From Muscardinus avellanarius (lineage: Eukaryota > Chordata > Mammalia > Rodentia > Gliridae), in NCBI GenBank assembly GCA_963383645.1, contig OY726571.1, forward strand, positions 26,031,637 through 26,095,636: DNA of 64,000 nt, in the 5' to 3' direction. The notes under the pieces are model-generated. The model had not been told where the DNA came from. It saw only the letters and a list, made by a program, of their open reading frames with translations, and did no database searches. Positions 11,546-23,019 of the stretch are shown one piece after another. A program made the position numbers and the translations under genes. Within the stretch, counting starts at the first letter, position 1. The number at the start of each line of letters is the position of its first letter.

Positions 11546-11741
11546 TGGTACTGATGGTGGAACCCAGAGGCTTTCTACCTCCAGGCTATACTCCCAGCCC
11601 TATTTTATATTTTATTTGGAAACGGGGTCTAAGTTGCTGAGAACCTCACTAAGTAGCTGAGGCTGGTTTTGAACCTGTGTGATCCTCCTGTCTCAGCCTC
11701 CCAAGTACTGGGATTACAAGTGTACACCACCATGCCTGGCT
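11546..11741 (-). mobile_element. B1-dID-type dimeric SINE
   Basis: Complete minus-strand unit, GGTACTGATGGTGGAACCC through GTACACCACCATGCCTGGC. Confidence 0.92.
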
Positions 11742-11862
11742 CATTTTCTTATTAATTCAAAAAATATTTATCGAGAGCCCGGTATACAAAAAAATTACCA
11801 AGCAAGCTCTTGAAGAATGTGTTTAGTAAAATGTGAATGAAACCAGCTTTTGAGGTGTATAA

Positions 11863-12072
11863 TTAACTAGGCATGGTGTTGCATGCCTGTACTCCCAGTA
11901 CTTGGGAGGCGGAGACAGGAGGACTGCAAGTTTGAGACCAGCCTCAGCAAATTAGCAAGATTCTAAAAAACCTAGCAAGACCCTGTTTAAAAAAAAATAG
12001 AAGGGACTAGGGATGTAACTCAGAGGTAGAATGCCCCTGGGTTTAATCCCTAGTACCCCGTGACACACACAT
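11863..12072 (+). mobile_element. B1-dID-type dimeric SINE
   Basis: ACTAGGCATGGTGTTGCATG through AATCCCTAGTACCCC, with a short (AC)n tail. GGTGTAT on both sides (11,854-11,860 and about 12,075-12,082) may be a 7-base target duplication. Confidence 0.92.
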
Positions 12073-12139
12073 AACGGTGTATGGTTTAGTGGCATAGACT
12101 AGAATTAAATATATTGTAAAATAAAGAAGGAAGACCAAA

Positions 12140-13100
12140 AGAAAAAAAAGTAAACATGTTAAGTACTCAGAAAGAAAAAAAACATTAACAAAAGACTCCG
12201 AGACAGTAATTCAGTTTGAGAAGGTGGTGGTCAGGGGACGCTCCTCCAAAGTATGACAACTAAGTGACAGGTGAATGATGACTAGGGACTGGCCAGAAAG
12301 AAGAAGCCAGAAGCACTGTTAAAAAGAAGAGTAGTGCCAGGTGACCCTGGAGAGGAAGATGGGGAAACTTATGCAAGACTGGGGAAGACTTGGAATGTAT
12401 TCTAAGTGCTAAGAAATTTATCAAAGCTTATTGAGCAAAGGGTAATTCAGGATACATTTTAAGATCATCTGGCTGGTTGGAAGAAAATTATATTACAACA
12501 CTTCAGGTAAGAAATTGTTGCCTTATTTCCAGGGGTGGTGGTATTGAAAATGTGAAAGATGAGGATGGATGGGTACAATATGTTTTGGAGGTCTGACTCA
12601 CAGATCATGGTAATGGTTTGGATGTAAGAGTAAAGGTTGAGAGAGAGTCATGATTGCTACCAGATTTTTAGGTAAGTGGCTTTAAGTGTCATTTGAGGAG
12701 AAAAGGAAGACCAAAAGAGAGTCAATGTGGGGTAGATGATTATGAGATGAATCTTAAAACATATTCAGTTTAGGACACTGTTAAGAATAATGTGGTGACA
12801 TCAACTACAGAGATACCTAAAGTGGATTTAAAATTTAGACATCCCCAGCATATAGATGGTTTCTAAAACAAGAGGGATGGACATGGTGACCTAGTGCAGT
12901 AGGAACCAAACTTGTAGGATCATAGGGATTCCTGGGTGCTTATTTAAAATATTCCAAGGTTCCATCTCAGACCTTCTGAGTAAGAATTTCCCTGGTTGAG
13001 AAGTGGCAAATTGTGCTTTTAATAAACATTTGAGTTGTTTCTTATGATCAGACAGATTTGGAAAACATTGAGCAAGACAGGGATATAGACCAAGTTCGGA
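12140..13100 (+). repeat. Ancient mammalian-wide interspersed repeat, class unresolved
   Basis: Purine-rich text in an order I recognise from a dispersed repeat of other mammals: 'gtatgacaactaagtgacag', 'acttggaatgtattctaagt', 'catctggctggttggaagaa', 'atccccagcatatagatggt', 'tggacatggtgacctagtgc'. I cannot name the family. Diverged, no coding capacity visible. Confidence 0.4.
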
Positions 13101-13420
13101 AGAATTCTAACATTTAAAGGTGGAGAGAAAAGAGATGGTGGAGGTTTGTGGACTTAGAAGGAAGAGAGGAGAACCAATTAAACAGTATTTGTGAAGTCTG
13201 ACTCAAAACTGATATTCTCAACCCCATTGCGTACATATTTAACAAAGTTCCATCACATAACATATATTTTTAAAGCTCATACGACTTCAGGGGACATCAT
13301 TTTTTTATTCAATATGATTTTGTACACACAGGACTTTTCATAATTATTATCAAATTGTCAGGCACTGGACATTCAGAATTGCTTTTGCTCTTCCCATATT
13401 GAAAATATAGTCTTCCTTGT
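13101..13420. other. Unique sequence, nothing identified
   Basis: Spacer between the old repeat and the next SINE, without recognisable features. Confidence 0.35.
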
Positions 13421-13623
13421 GCCGGGCGTGGTGGCGCACGCTTGTAATCCCCCCCCACCCCCACCCCGCTTGGGAGGCAGAGACAGGAGGATCGAAGCCA
13501 GCCATGCTGGTTTAAGAGACCCAAATAAAAATATAAAATAGGTCTGGGAGTGTAGCCTGGAGGTAAAAGGGTTTCCAGGAACCCCAGTACCACAAAAACA
13601 AACAAACAAAAAACAAAACAACA

Positions 13624-13656
<33 letters not shown>
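13421..13656 (+). mobile_element. B1-dID SINE, deletion subtype, C-expanded, (CAA)n tail
   Basis: Intact GCCGGGCGTGGTGGCGCACG start. The usual TCCCCGCGCTTGGG box has grown into a C-rich tract (about 13,449-13,469). The middle is shortened ('gccagccatgctggtttaag') and the end reads CAGGAACCCCAGTACCAC. The A-rich tail carries about ten AAC units. Confidence 0.93.
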
Positions 13657-13968
13657 AGACATGGTCTTCTAGAGTAAAAGAGTGCCAAATGACCCAAATG
13701 AGTGGATTGGGGGCAATTCTAGAAGCCACAGATAAAAATCCTGTCCTCATACACGAAAACAGTGGAACTTTTTGCTGACAGGGCATTGGACTACTAGAAG
13801 CAATAATTTAAAATTATAAACAGCAAGTTAAATGAATCTGTGAAAACTGCATCTGAGTTTTCTGTGAATTTCAGTATTGTAGTTTGACTTTATTGTGGCT
13901 TATTTCATTTGATACAGCCCTACTAAGAAAACCTAGAAGAGTCTGATTTAAAACTCTTGCTCTAACTC

Positions 13969-14182
13969 TTGCTGTAATCCCAGTACTTGGAAGGCTAAGA
14001 GAGGAGGACCACAGGTTAGAGGACAGTCTCAGCAATTTAGTTAGGCTCTCAGCAACTAGCGAGACTCTGTTTCAAATAATACAAAGGGCTGGGGGTGTAA
14101 CCAGAGGTAGATGGTCCCTGGATTCAATTCCTAGTACAACATCACCACCAGCAACAACAACAACAACAACATCACCAACAGC

Positions 14183-14214
<32 letters not shown>
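13969..14214 (+). mobile_element. 5'-truncated B1-dID SINE with interrupted (CAA)n tail
   Basis: Starts inside the B1-like half (CTTGCTGTAATCCCAGTACT), ends 'ttcaattcctagtacaa', then two CAA tracts separated by 'atcaccaacag'. Confidence 0.88.
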
Positions 14215-14659
14215 ACCCCTTGCTTCTAGCCAAGCATAAGCCATAGAAAAGGAGAAGAAATGCAGCTCTCTATTGTATTGTCGCAGCCTTCAACCTCAGG
14301 TTTTCTTCAGTTTAGATCTGTCAAAATCAAAGGCAATCTCTATGGTTATTTGCTCGTGTAACTAAAGCTTGAAGGAAAGAATTAAGTATTATGAACAATA
14401 CACCATGCTTCCCATCTCTGTGGGGATGTTTGAAATGAGCTGAATTTATTCTCTAAGGTTTCATGGTTCTATTTTCTGTCTACATTATCTCCTGCTTGTT
14501 AGGTGAGGGTGGGCTTAGCTGATCTGTGTTATGTCTGTGTGACATTCATCCTCCTTCTCTTTTGGCTCGCTTCTCCCCTTTGGGTCTTGACTTTTATCAC
14601 TATTTTGAAAAGTTAGGAAGTCAGACAGAATAAAATGAAGCCCAAGAGATTTTTAAAAA

Positions 14660-14980
14660 TGGCATTTATTCAGGACAGTAATTCCAGTGGCAGCGAGTCC
14701 ACCATTAGCGAGGATATACTGGCTACTTTTATTATGTAGGTCTGATTTCCTTGTCTGTCCTGCCACACATAAACCCAGAAGAAAAGAGTTAGCAGATTTA
14801 TGGTTGGCTTTGCCTCTGAGATGTTACTTTAAATGCCCGATTCATAATTCTCTGGAGTGAAATATCACCTTCTGGGAGATCAAGGGGCCATGATGACATT
14901 GGAAGCCGAGGTGGGGTTCTGTGCATTGCAAAGCTCAGTTTATTTCTCCAACTAAGGACGAAGCTTTAAGTCTCAGAAGT
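14660..14980. promoter_or_regulatory. Candidate conserved non-coding island
   Basis: SINE-free, balanced composition, low in simple repeats, with words such as CATTTATTCAGGACAGTAAT, CCATTAGCG and TGCATTGCAAAGC. It looks more constrained than its flanks, but that is an impression; no alignment was possible. Confidence 0.2.
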
Positions 14981-15494
14981 ATTGTCCAGGACATGGATTC
15001 TTTCTTTCTCTTAATTCCCAATCAAAGCAATCACTTAAAATTTTTGAAATTTGTACTCAACAACATATCAGGCAATTCATAGCGACAGATACAGACTTCC
15101 TAAATCAGAGACACGTTTATGGTGCTCACCCTGACAAATCTGAATAGACTGAGATGTGGGGACAGATCATGAACTTTGGGGAAGAGCAGTTTTCCAAAGG
15201 CTGGATTTCATAGTGACAGCTATTTCTATTTAACCATCAGCATTAATGACTAACACTTCCCATATTGGCCATTATACCTCCATTAATTTTATTTATATTG
15301 CTTGCCTTGAGAGGAACAAATCTTCTTATTCTGAAAACTCAAATGGAATTTGTTTGATGAGTGGGACGACAAAAAAATTCAAGGGAATGCTAAGGGAGCA
15401 GAAAGAAAGGGTCTTACTTGGCTTCAGTTGAAACCTGTAGCCTTCGGATGTGATAAATATCCTCAGGAGAGATGGAAGTAGGGCCAAATTAAGT

Positions 15495-15582
15495 TCTATA
15501 AATATGGATTCTAGTTCTGACACTTACCATCCCTGAACCCGAGTTTCTGCATCTATAAAACTGAGGCATTAAGTCAGAATCA
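15495..15582 (+). mobile_element. MIR, left part (split by SINE)
   Basis: 'ctagttctgacacttaccat' and 'gagtttctgcatctataaaa' match the MIR 'tggctctgccacttac... cagtttcctcatctgtaaaa' order. The unit breaks off at the SINE insertion and resumes at 15,790. Confidence 0.7.
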
Positions 15583-15762
15583 GTAACACAAACCCATAAG
15601 ACCAGTATTTGGGAGGCCAAGAGAGGAGGATTGCAGTTTGAGGCCAGCCTAAGCAGCTTAGTGAGACCCTCAACAACTTAGCAGGGCCCTATTTCAAACA
15701 AAAAAAGGGACTGGGGATATAAATCAGATGTAGAATGCCCCTGGGTTCTACCCCAGTACCCA
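15583..15762 (+). mobile_element. B1-dID-type SINE inserted in a MIR
   Basis: Diverged dimeric unit (ACCAGTATTTGGGAGGCCAA to TTCTACCCCAGTACC). Its 5' end is degraded. Confidence 0.88.
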
Positions 15763-15789
15763 AAAGTAAACACCCCCAAACGGCAAAAA

Positions 15790-15885
15790 AATAGAGACAA
15801 TAATACCTCTTCTGCTTATTTCACGGTGTTTTTGGAAAAGTGGAGATATTGCGGAAAATTGGTAAAAAGTTCTTAGGGTTGTATG
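15790..15885 (+). mobile_element. MIR, right part (split by SINE)
   Basis: 'atagagacaataatacctct' followed by 'cggtgtttttggaaaagtgg' continues the MIR where it was interrupted ('ggataataatacctacct...gttgttgtgag'). Confidence 0.6.
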
Positions 15886-16021
15886 CAAGCCTGAAAATAT
15901 TTTACTGAGATGAGCAAGTGAACAAATTTTCAAAGAAATTAAGAACGTCAACTATAAGTAGAAGCAGTTTTCTAGGTACAAATGGATGTACTAGAGAATA
16001 TGCTCATTTCTTGAGCATATA

Positions 16022-16472
16022 CATTGGTCTGTTTTGTTGCTATAACAAAATATCTGAGTATGTGTACTTTTCAAAGAGAAAAAGAAGGTTTATTTAGTTC
16101 ACAATTTGAAAACTAAATGTGGAGGGCTGGATGGCAGCAGCATCCATTAGACCTTTGGTGAGGGCCTCCTGGCAGAAGTCATCACAATGACAGGAATACG
16201 TGTAGGAAGTTTCACAGGGTGAGAAAGAAAGCCAGAAAGATTCAGGGCCTAGGCTTGCTCTTTTAATAACTAGGCAGTCTTACAGAAGCTTACCAGGATC
16301 CCATGAAAACTACAGCAATCCCTTCTGAGGACAGCACCCCTATGATCTAGCCACCTTCCATTTGGCCCCTCCTCTTCACGGTTCCTCTGACTCTCAACAT
16401 CACCACACTGAGGGCCAAGTCTCCAGCACAGGAACCTTGGGGGCTCACTCAGATCATCTTCAAACTACAGCA
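16022..16472 (-). mobile_element. MaLR-type (ERVL) solo LTR
   Basis: Reversed MaLR LTR landmarks: 'tggtctgttttgttgctat', 'aaagaaggtttatttagttc', 'tggtgagggcctcctggcag', and at the other end 'gagggccaagtctccagcac'. No internal coding region flanks it, so a solo or relict LTR. Confidence 0.75.
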
Positions 16473-16539
16473 ACGCCTGGTATGTAATAAAACTGTCCTG
16501 TCAAGTTCCCAACATGCTTTTCTTTCATATGTTTGATAG

Positions 16540-16640
16540 TTTTATAAAGTGGGCACAAAGATATCCAACTTCATAAGTGAAGAAGCAGTACATCAGAGAA
16601 AAATAAAACATGTTGCCCAAGGTCCCCAAGAAAAGCTTCT
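16540..16640 (-). mobile_element. MIR fragment
   Basis: 'gttgcccaaggtccccaag' preceded by 'aacttcataagtgaagaagc' fits minus-strand MIR ('acagatgaggaaac...cttgcccaaggtcac'). Confidence 0.4.
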
Positions 16641-16740
16641 AACATCCAATAAAACTATAAAAAGGGCCTTAAAATTTGTTTTTAAAACATTATAATTAAA
16701 ATAAAATAAAATATTTAACTATCCAAAGGCCAGAAACTTA

Positions 16741-17230
16741 ACAAATTTTAACTTGGTAAGGCTTTCTGGGAATGGCAGTCAATTGGCTGTTGGTGGAAGA
16801 AAGATATATAATCTTCCTAAGAAGATATTTGGAAATGTCATCCAGTAACTTCAGAAGTTTCTGATTTTGATCTAGTAATTCTATTTCTGAGCAGTCAGAG
16901 AGGAAGCATAGATGATGTATACATAGTCAAAGTTAGGCAAACACTATGCTCAACAAACAGAAATATTTTAGGGAGCATACTTTTATATGGGATTTAAATA
17001 TTTCATAATATCTAAGTTAGCTTATAACTAGGTAGAAAAGCAAAAATAAAAATACAGGGTATGTACATAATTTTGTTTAAACATGTACCAAAAGTTTTAG
17101 AAAATGAGCATGAAATGAGTGAAAGCTTACATTTTTAATAAAAATTAAAAAATAAAAATTTTCTTTATAAGCTTTTGCCAAATCAAGCTTTATACAATGA
17201 ACATTTAATAAAAGCTCCAATGAAATTGTT
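16741..17230 (+). mobile_element. Old L1 (L1M-like) 3' fragment
   Basis: 'ttttgatctagtaattctat' followed by 'ctgagcagtcagagaggaag' resembles the L1M 'acccagtaattctactcctag' region. Later 'gtacataattttgtttaaac' and 'tacaatgaacatttaataaa' fit the 3' UTR. Non-coding and diverged. Confidence 0.5.
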
Positions 17231-17859
17231 CATAAACCTATTATATAAAGTTCAAATAAATTGAGTAATGTTGAGTAATAAACCAACTTTGTTCATTAGT
17301 GAAGTAATTAACTCCAATAGACCATCATTTCATTTATAAGAATTAAATATAATTTCTAAGAAAAATTTTGCATCACAATGAATTTGGCTTTAGATGGACC
17401 CTGATATTGTCAGACATTACATTCTTCAAGAATACTAAATGAATACTATTGTTACTACTGCTTTATTTTCCTGGAAGTGGAATTTCTACTATATCTTAAT
17501 TCTATTGTTATGTTTTCATAATTGCCCCAAATAATCTATACTTAGATAATATTTCAGCAGACCACTCTGGTTGTTTCTTCATAGTCACTTCAGAAGTAAA
17601 TCCTTCAGAAGAACATTTCTTTAGCTTGCTTTTTCATTATTTCCAGAGGCAAAAAACTGGCAGGGCAATTTATAATTCAATTTTTGCTAAATCCGTGACA
17701 CCCAATATATATGTCAGGCATTTCAACGGCAGGGTACTTTGGGGATAGGTGATAAATTGTACTGATTATAAGTGCAAGCTGTTCTTCTAAAACATCATAT
17801 CAAAAAGAAGGTAAGTATTATTAGGGAAATGTAATGTATCTTTAGATTGTCCAGAAACA
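17231..17859. other. AT-rich unique sequence
   Basis: No gene, SINE or other repeat recognised. Confidence 0.4.
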
Positions 17860-18110
17860 TCAGGACTAATCGCTTTATGCGAATATATCCCCCTTGTTGC
17901 TCTATAGTTACATAGCAAGGTTCTTGCTGTGCTTTTGATAGCGCTCATCTGGAGAGAGGGAAAAGGGCCCTATCAGTTCACAAGCCTATCGTGGGCTGGG
18001 AGTCTGTCAGCAGCCACAAAGCTCTTAGTGCTGCAATAACTCATCCCTGCCAGAAATGCCTCCCTCTGAAACCTGAAACATGGCCCTAATCATTTTAGGA
18101 CGATGTTGGT
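17860..18110. promoter_or_regulatory. Candidate conserved non-coding island
   Basis: Balanced composition in AT-rich surroundings. It contains GTTACATAGCAAGG (an RFX-half-site-like word), 'gtgctgcaataactcatccc' and 'ccctaatcattttaggacga' (homeodomain-like ATCATT). No repeats. Confidence 0.27.
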
Positions 18111-18894
18111 ATATGGGGGTCATATAAATATTATTTTATGATATAATCTCCTCTGATCTTTTTAAACATCCTTTCGGTGTCCCACATATTTTCTTGTGTG
18201 ATATGTGTGGCTTAAGGAAAGCCATGGAAACCTCTAGGTTATCTCCAAAACCTGCTGTAACAGTGGACAATTGAAAGGAAAATCTGTTCCAGTGGTAGCC
18301 ATGCATCTGGGTGCGTATGTGTGTATATATGTGCAAGACACACAGGCTGCAGTTCAGTTTGGCATTCCATTAATGAGTGAAGTAATTAAGCAAGGCAAAC
18401 CTGTGGGTTAGGCCAGGCCTAGGAGTAGGGAATGGGGAATGGAGTCTTTCACCTCTGGGTCAATGGTTTCTGTTTAATCGGGCTGTTAATGACTACAAGT
18501 CATTGTTTCCATCTGAGAGCTGTTTGGTCTCAATGTGAAGTAAGTTGGTGGTCTATGAGTTTTTTTTTTTTCTTTTCACATGCAAGCGTATGGATCCTGA
18601 AATTAACTACTGTTACTTGCTACTCTGTTGGACAACTCAGTCAAATACATGCTGTCTGAAGGTTATGACAAAACAACCTTGTCTCAGACCGAGCAGATCT
18701 CAACACAAAATTAATTCCTAAATAGCAAAGGTTATGTTAAAATAGTGCCCTGAAATAAAGAAGATTCATGAATTTGCTTTTACTCTTCCAGTAGGCTTTT
18801 TATTTGCATATTTATTTTCATATACATCAATTATTGGAAGCTAAGAGTTAATACATTTGATGTGTGGCCATGCTGATAATATTTTCAAGTCTCA

Positions 18895-18970
18895 GACACC
18901 AAAATTCAGGGAGATCAGGCTTGCCCAAGGTCACACAGGTATTATACTCTTAGATGGGGACCAGAGCAAT
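18895..18970 (-). mobile_element. MIR fragment
   Basis: Contains CTTGCCCAAGGTCACACAGG, the classic MIR core on the minus strand. Confidence 0.65.
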
Positions 18971-20639
18971 ATGTGAGTTGCTTGTAGGAGTGAGACTTGA
19001 GGAGGGCTCACACACATCAGGAGAATTTGGGTAGGGCAAAAAGTTAACAATATTTCAGCATGAGGAAAAGCAAAAGGTAGAAATTAGCATGGTGTACCCA
19101 TAATGGAATATATTACATATATCTTACACAATCTGTTCACACAAGAATCCACTAAAATGGGTTTCATTATAAACACCCAAACACATTTATGAACACCTGT
19201 ATGTTCACACAGACTAAAGGTTATGTTAAAAATAATAAATTAATTTTTGTGGTATTCTTTCAACAGTAAAAGTCGCATTAAAGATTTATAAAGAACAAAG
19301 CATGTAAACATTAATGAGGGAGCAGATGTAAAGCCCATGCTGGAATTAGTAAGAAGTAGAAAAACCTCCTTTGTGCCATAGGAGCTCTAGTTAGTTTCTT
19401 TTAAGCACTATTATTTTAAAACATGTAGTTGACACGTTGCCACAATTAGGGATCTTGACTGATGAATCTCTGAATGCATCACGTAAGCTTAGAACAGCAT
19501 GAGCAAATTATCCTAAGAGTTTCTGAAGCATAAAAGTCACATATGGAGCGCAATTTTATTTTAAAAATGCTAATATCTGGGAAAGAACTTCAGATATTTG
19601 GAGGTTATTAGAAAACCAGTCTGTGGAGAGGGAAAGGCAGACCTAATTTCTAGAAAGAGTTCTAAATGCAAAGAATTTAGCTTTAAAATGTGCATCACTG
19701 TGAGGTATCTTTTTGCCCCTTGGCAAATAAGGCAATTGAACTGATAGGTTAAGTAGCACGCCAGTGTTATAATCACATTTGAACATAACAGGAATGATGC
19801 ACTGAAATATTTTACAATGCACAAAACGTCCTTTACTACTATAGTAACTACAGCAACTGGGGTTTGGAAATGAAATTTTTCCTGCTGTGGAGATAGAGTA
19901 TCAAGGAACTGAATGGGATAAAGCAGAGATAGGCAAATTCTGACTTCAGATCTGGTAGGTCCAGGTAACACAACAGGCTAGGATTGGCATGGGATGAAAG
20001 AGTTTTAGGAAAGAGCTTAATGAACAAATTACCACTTAGAAAAAAAAATTGAGGAGAAATTTCAGTATAAAATAAGCCAGTCCTAATGGGTCCATTTGCT
20101 GTGGAATTATTCCAGGCACTGGCCCTGTTTTATAATCTATATAGTTTGGCTTAGTTGATGTGGTTGTTGAGTGATTTATGCTATCAATAATAGAAGCTTA
20201 TAAATTCTTGAAGGGAAGTCTAGATCTTCATAGTAACTGTGTATTTATTCATTTACACAGTTTGTTTCCACTAGCAGCAGCTCACTGTTTCATATAAATT
20301 ACAAGTCTCTGCCCTTCCCATTTCTTGTATATTCTTTGGGCTGACCATTGAGACCATGCCAAGATGGAGCATAACTGGCAGAACTTTGGATCTAATCCGT
20401 TTTACCCCTATCTAATGTGCATTCTGGAGCACAGATCCATAGAAAAAATGGATAAAACATCTAAAACTTTCAGCAGTCGTTTTCCACTGACTGTTTATGG
20501 TAACATGAAAAAAAAAGAGGAGAAAGTAAACCATCTAACTCTCTAAAATGAGGTATAATAGGGAAATAATTGTGGACAAGCTTTTGTATGTGGGTGTAAC
20601 AATTAGTGAACTGATGGATAGAGGAAATAAAAAACAGGC
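18971..20639. other. Unique sequence, no gene seen
   Basis: Includes a 133-codon minus-strand frame (19,570-19,971) without a motif. No SINEs. Confidence 0.4.
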
Positions 20640-20892
20640 AAGAAGTTCTAGCTTTGAGGGGGGTTTAAAGGAGTGGGAGAGGGGACAAAGATATAATGAA
20701 GGTAGCAGTTTAAACAATGCTATGTACACGTATAAGATTATCAATACCAATCTCAATGGTGTGTATGAAGAAGAAGAAGGAGGGGGTGGGTTCAGAAGGA
20801 AATGCATCAAGTGTTATATGCATATGCATCCCTATTGCTGTATACCTCAGTATATGTAACTATAATGTACCAACAAAAGGAGAAAAAAGGCA
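20640..20892 (+). mobile_element. L1 3' UTR fragment
   Basis: 'gagaggggacaaagatataa', then 'ctcaatggtgtgtatgaaga', and the end 'tatgtaactataatgtacca' followed by AACAAAAGGAGAAAAAAGG. The arrangement fits a rodent L1 3' UTR with its tail. The overlapping frames of 91-103 codons are chance. Confidence 0.5.
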
Positions 20893-21389
20893 AGAATGAG
20901 AAATTATTTACGTAAGCTTGAAAAGATGGTATGTTCTATAATTCTGGGTTGTATTATAGTACGTATGTATAGTAGGTTGCATATGAATTTTTGTATTTGC
21001 ATCTTGTACTGATTTGGTTATGTCTACTTAATCAGAAAATGGGATGTGCCAAAATCTAAGAAAAAGAAAAAGATCAGGATAGAAATCAGGATGATGACTG
21101 GTCAAAGTTAATTATGCCTGAGAGGCCATTTGCGAAAGAAAAGTTGGGCAATCTGTTTTTACAGAGAAGTCAAAAGAGGAGAGCGCTTGCTTTTGAAGAA
21201 GAGGTAAGAGGGGAGAAGTGAGGCTCAGGGTGTTTTAGGACTTGAGGGTACTTGTTTAAGTGTTGATAGGAAAAATGCCATAGACAGGACACGGAGAAGG
21301 AAAGAAGGGAATGGGGATCCCAGAGAGGTCTTGCCTGTGAGGATGATCTGTGTATCAATATTTACTGTGTGAGAAACCAAGCAAAGTGT
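20893..21389. other. Unique or unassigned sequence
   Basis: Purine-rich 21,170-21,300. No family assigned. Confidence 0.35.
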
Positions 21390-21920
21390 GAGAACACTCA
21401 CTTATTAGTATACTTAAAATTGGCCAGAATATGCACATTTTACTTTAAAAGCTGTACTTTCCCAAACAAAAAATAAATGAGTGATAAGAATGGCAATGTT
21501 TTACTTTTTTTTTTTCAAATTTCTTTAATGTTGTACTTAATAGAAGACAGCTGGAGTCTCACGCCTGCCTCTGCATTCAATCTGTTGCCATATGTTGTTC
21601 CAATTAATGCACATGAAAAAAGTCTGGCCTCACACAGCTTTGTAGCTAGATGAGGGAGGAAGTGTCAGTCTGCTTCTTTGATACTGCACTAAAACTCGCC
21701 ACGTGGTGGTTTCTTGAAGATGGGATGTGGTGTGGAATCTGAAAGCACACACTTTGGTCTTGTAAAATCCATGTGGCTATCGTGCATGTTGAATCGAGTT
21801 GTGTACATCTTCTTCATGCTGACAAATTTTATTATGTAATGCCAGGAAAAAAACCTCACCCTCGTTAACATTGTTGCTGATCTCATGAGAAGCACCTTTG
21901 AGAATTAGGATGCTGTTGAG
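21390..21920 (-). mobile_element. Ancient dispersed repeat (possibly hAT-type DNA element)
   Basis: Read on the minus strand: 'ccagctgtcttctattaagt', 'acattaaagaaatttg', then an A run and 'gtaaaacattgccattctta', 'ttttttgtttgggaaagtac'. I recognise this string of blocks from a repeat in other mammals but not its class with certainty. The A run in the middle could also point to a retrocopy. Confidence 0.4.
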
Positions 21921-22265
21921 AGTACATAGATATACTCCTGTCCCTACAAATAATTTTAGTAGATTAAATAACTACATGTTTATGGTTTTGTTTGTTTTCT
22001 AAAACTTGGAAAATGTAGGCCACTTGGCACGGTAATCTCTGACATGGCCAGAGAGCAATGAAACAGGTAGAAGAAACTATTTGTTTCCATCTCTCTGAAT
22101 ATAATTTGGCAATATAGTCATCTCTTTGGTCTCTATGAGGCATTGGTTTCTGGACCCCCACAGATATCAGACTCCACTAAGTCTCTTATATGAAATCGTG
22201 TTTGCATATGACATACACATATCCTCCCATATACTTTAAATTATATCTAGATAACTTATAATACC

Positions 22266-22750
22266 TGTTAGGATTTGGATCTGGCATATCCCCAACAGCT
22301 CATGTGTTACAGGTTTGGTCCCCAAAGCAGCAATATGCAGAAGTGGAGGGTGGGGAAAGTAATTGGCTCATGAGGCCTCTAACCTTATCAGTGGATTGAT
22401 CCTTGAAAGCTAGTGGACTGCTGGGAGATGGTAGAAACTATAGAAGGTGGGACAGGGTTGAAGGAAGTAAATCACTGGTCCATGCACTGCGAATATATCT
22501 TGTCTTTAGCCTCCTTATTCTATCTCTCTCTGCTCTGTGGCTACCATGAGTGGAACTGCTTTCCACTGCTATGCCCTTCCACCCTAAGGCTCTGCCTCGT
22601 CTCTGGCCTAGAGCCATGGAGCCAGATGACCATGGACCAAAACCTCTGAACCCAGGATCCCAAATAAATCTTTCCTCCTCTAAATTGTTCTTGTCAGGTA
22701 TCATTCATCACCACGAACCTGACTACTGTTCATCACCACGAACCTGACTA
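22266..22750 (+). mobile_element. MaLR-type (ERVL) LTR
   Basis: Starts TGTTAGGATTTGGATCTGG; then 'cagctcatgtgttacaggtt', 'ttatcagtggattgatcc', 'tgcccttccaccctaaggct', 'agagccatggagccagatga' and the AATAAA-bearing 'cccaaataaatctttcctcc' end. The 3' edge carries a duplicated 22-base string. The frames of 65-88 codons inside are LTR shadows. Confidence 0.85.
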
Positions 22751-22760
22751 ATATGATACC
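22697..22760. repeat. 22-bp tandem duplication inside an 8-bp inverted repeat
   Basis: A 22-base string (22,704-22,725; core ATCACCACGAACCTGACTA) recurs at 22,729-22,750. GGTATCAT (22,697-22,704) and its complement ATGATACC (22,753-22,760) bracket the pair. Confidence 0.95.
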
Positions 22761-23019
22761 TGCAGAGTATAAATGCTATATAAATAGTTATTATGTTGTA
22801 TTGTATAGAGAATAATGATAAGGAAAGTCTGTACATGTCTAGTACAGATAAATGTGCTTTTCTGAATATTTTTAATCCAAGGTGGGATCTGCTGATACAG
22901 AACCTATATGGATGCAGATATATCAAAATTTTAGCATCTTTTTGGTTGGTCCCTGTGACATGCAAATTCTGCTTTTAAGAAATAATGAAATACAAAGATC
23001 ATTAAAACAGATATTCATA

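Noticed and set aside
13309..13786. Overlapping minus-strand frames of 117 and 137 codons rich in L, V, C and F
   Set aside because: Composition comes from the (CAA)n tail and the body of a SINE.
20535..20859. 91- and 103-codon frames on opposite strands
   Set aside because: They lie in an L1 3' UTR-like fragment with no coding function.
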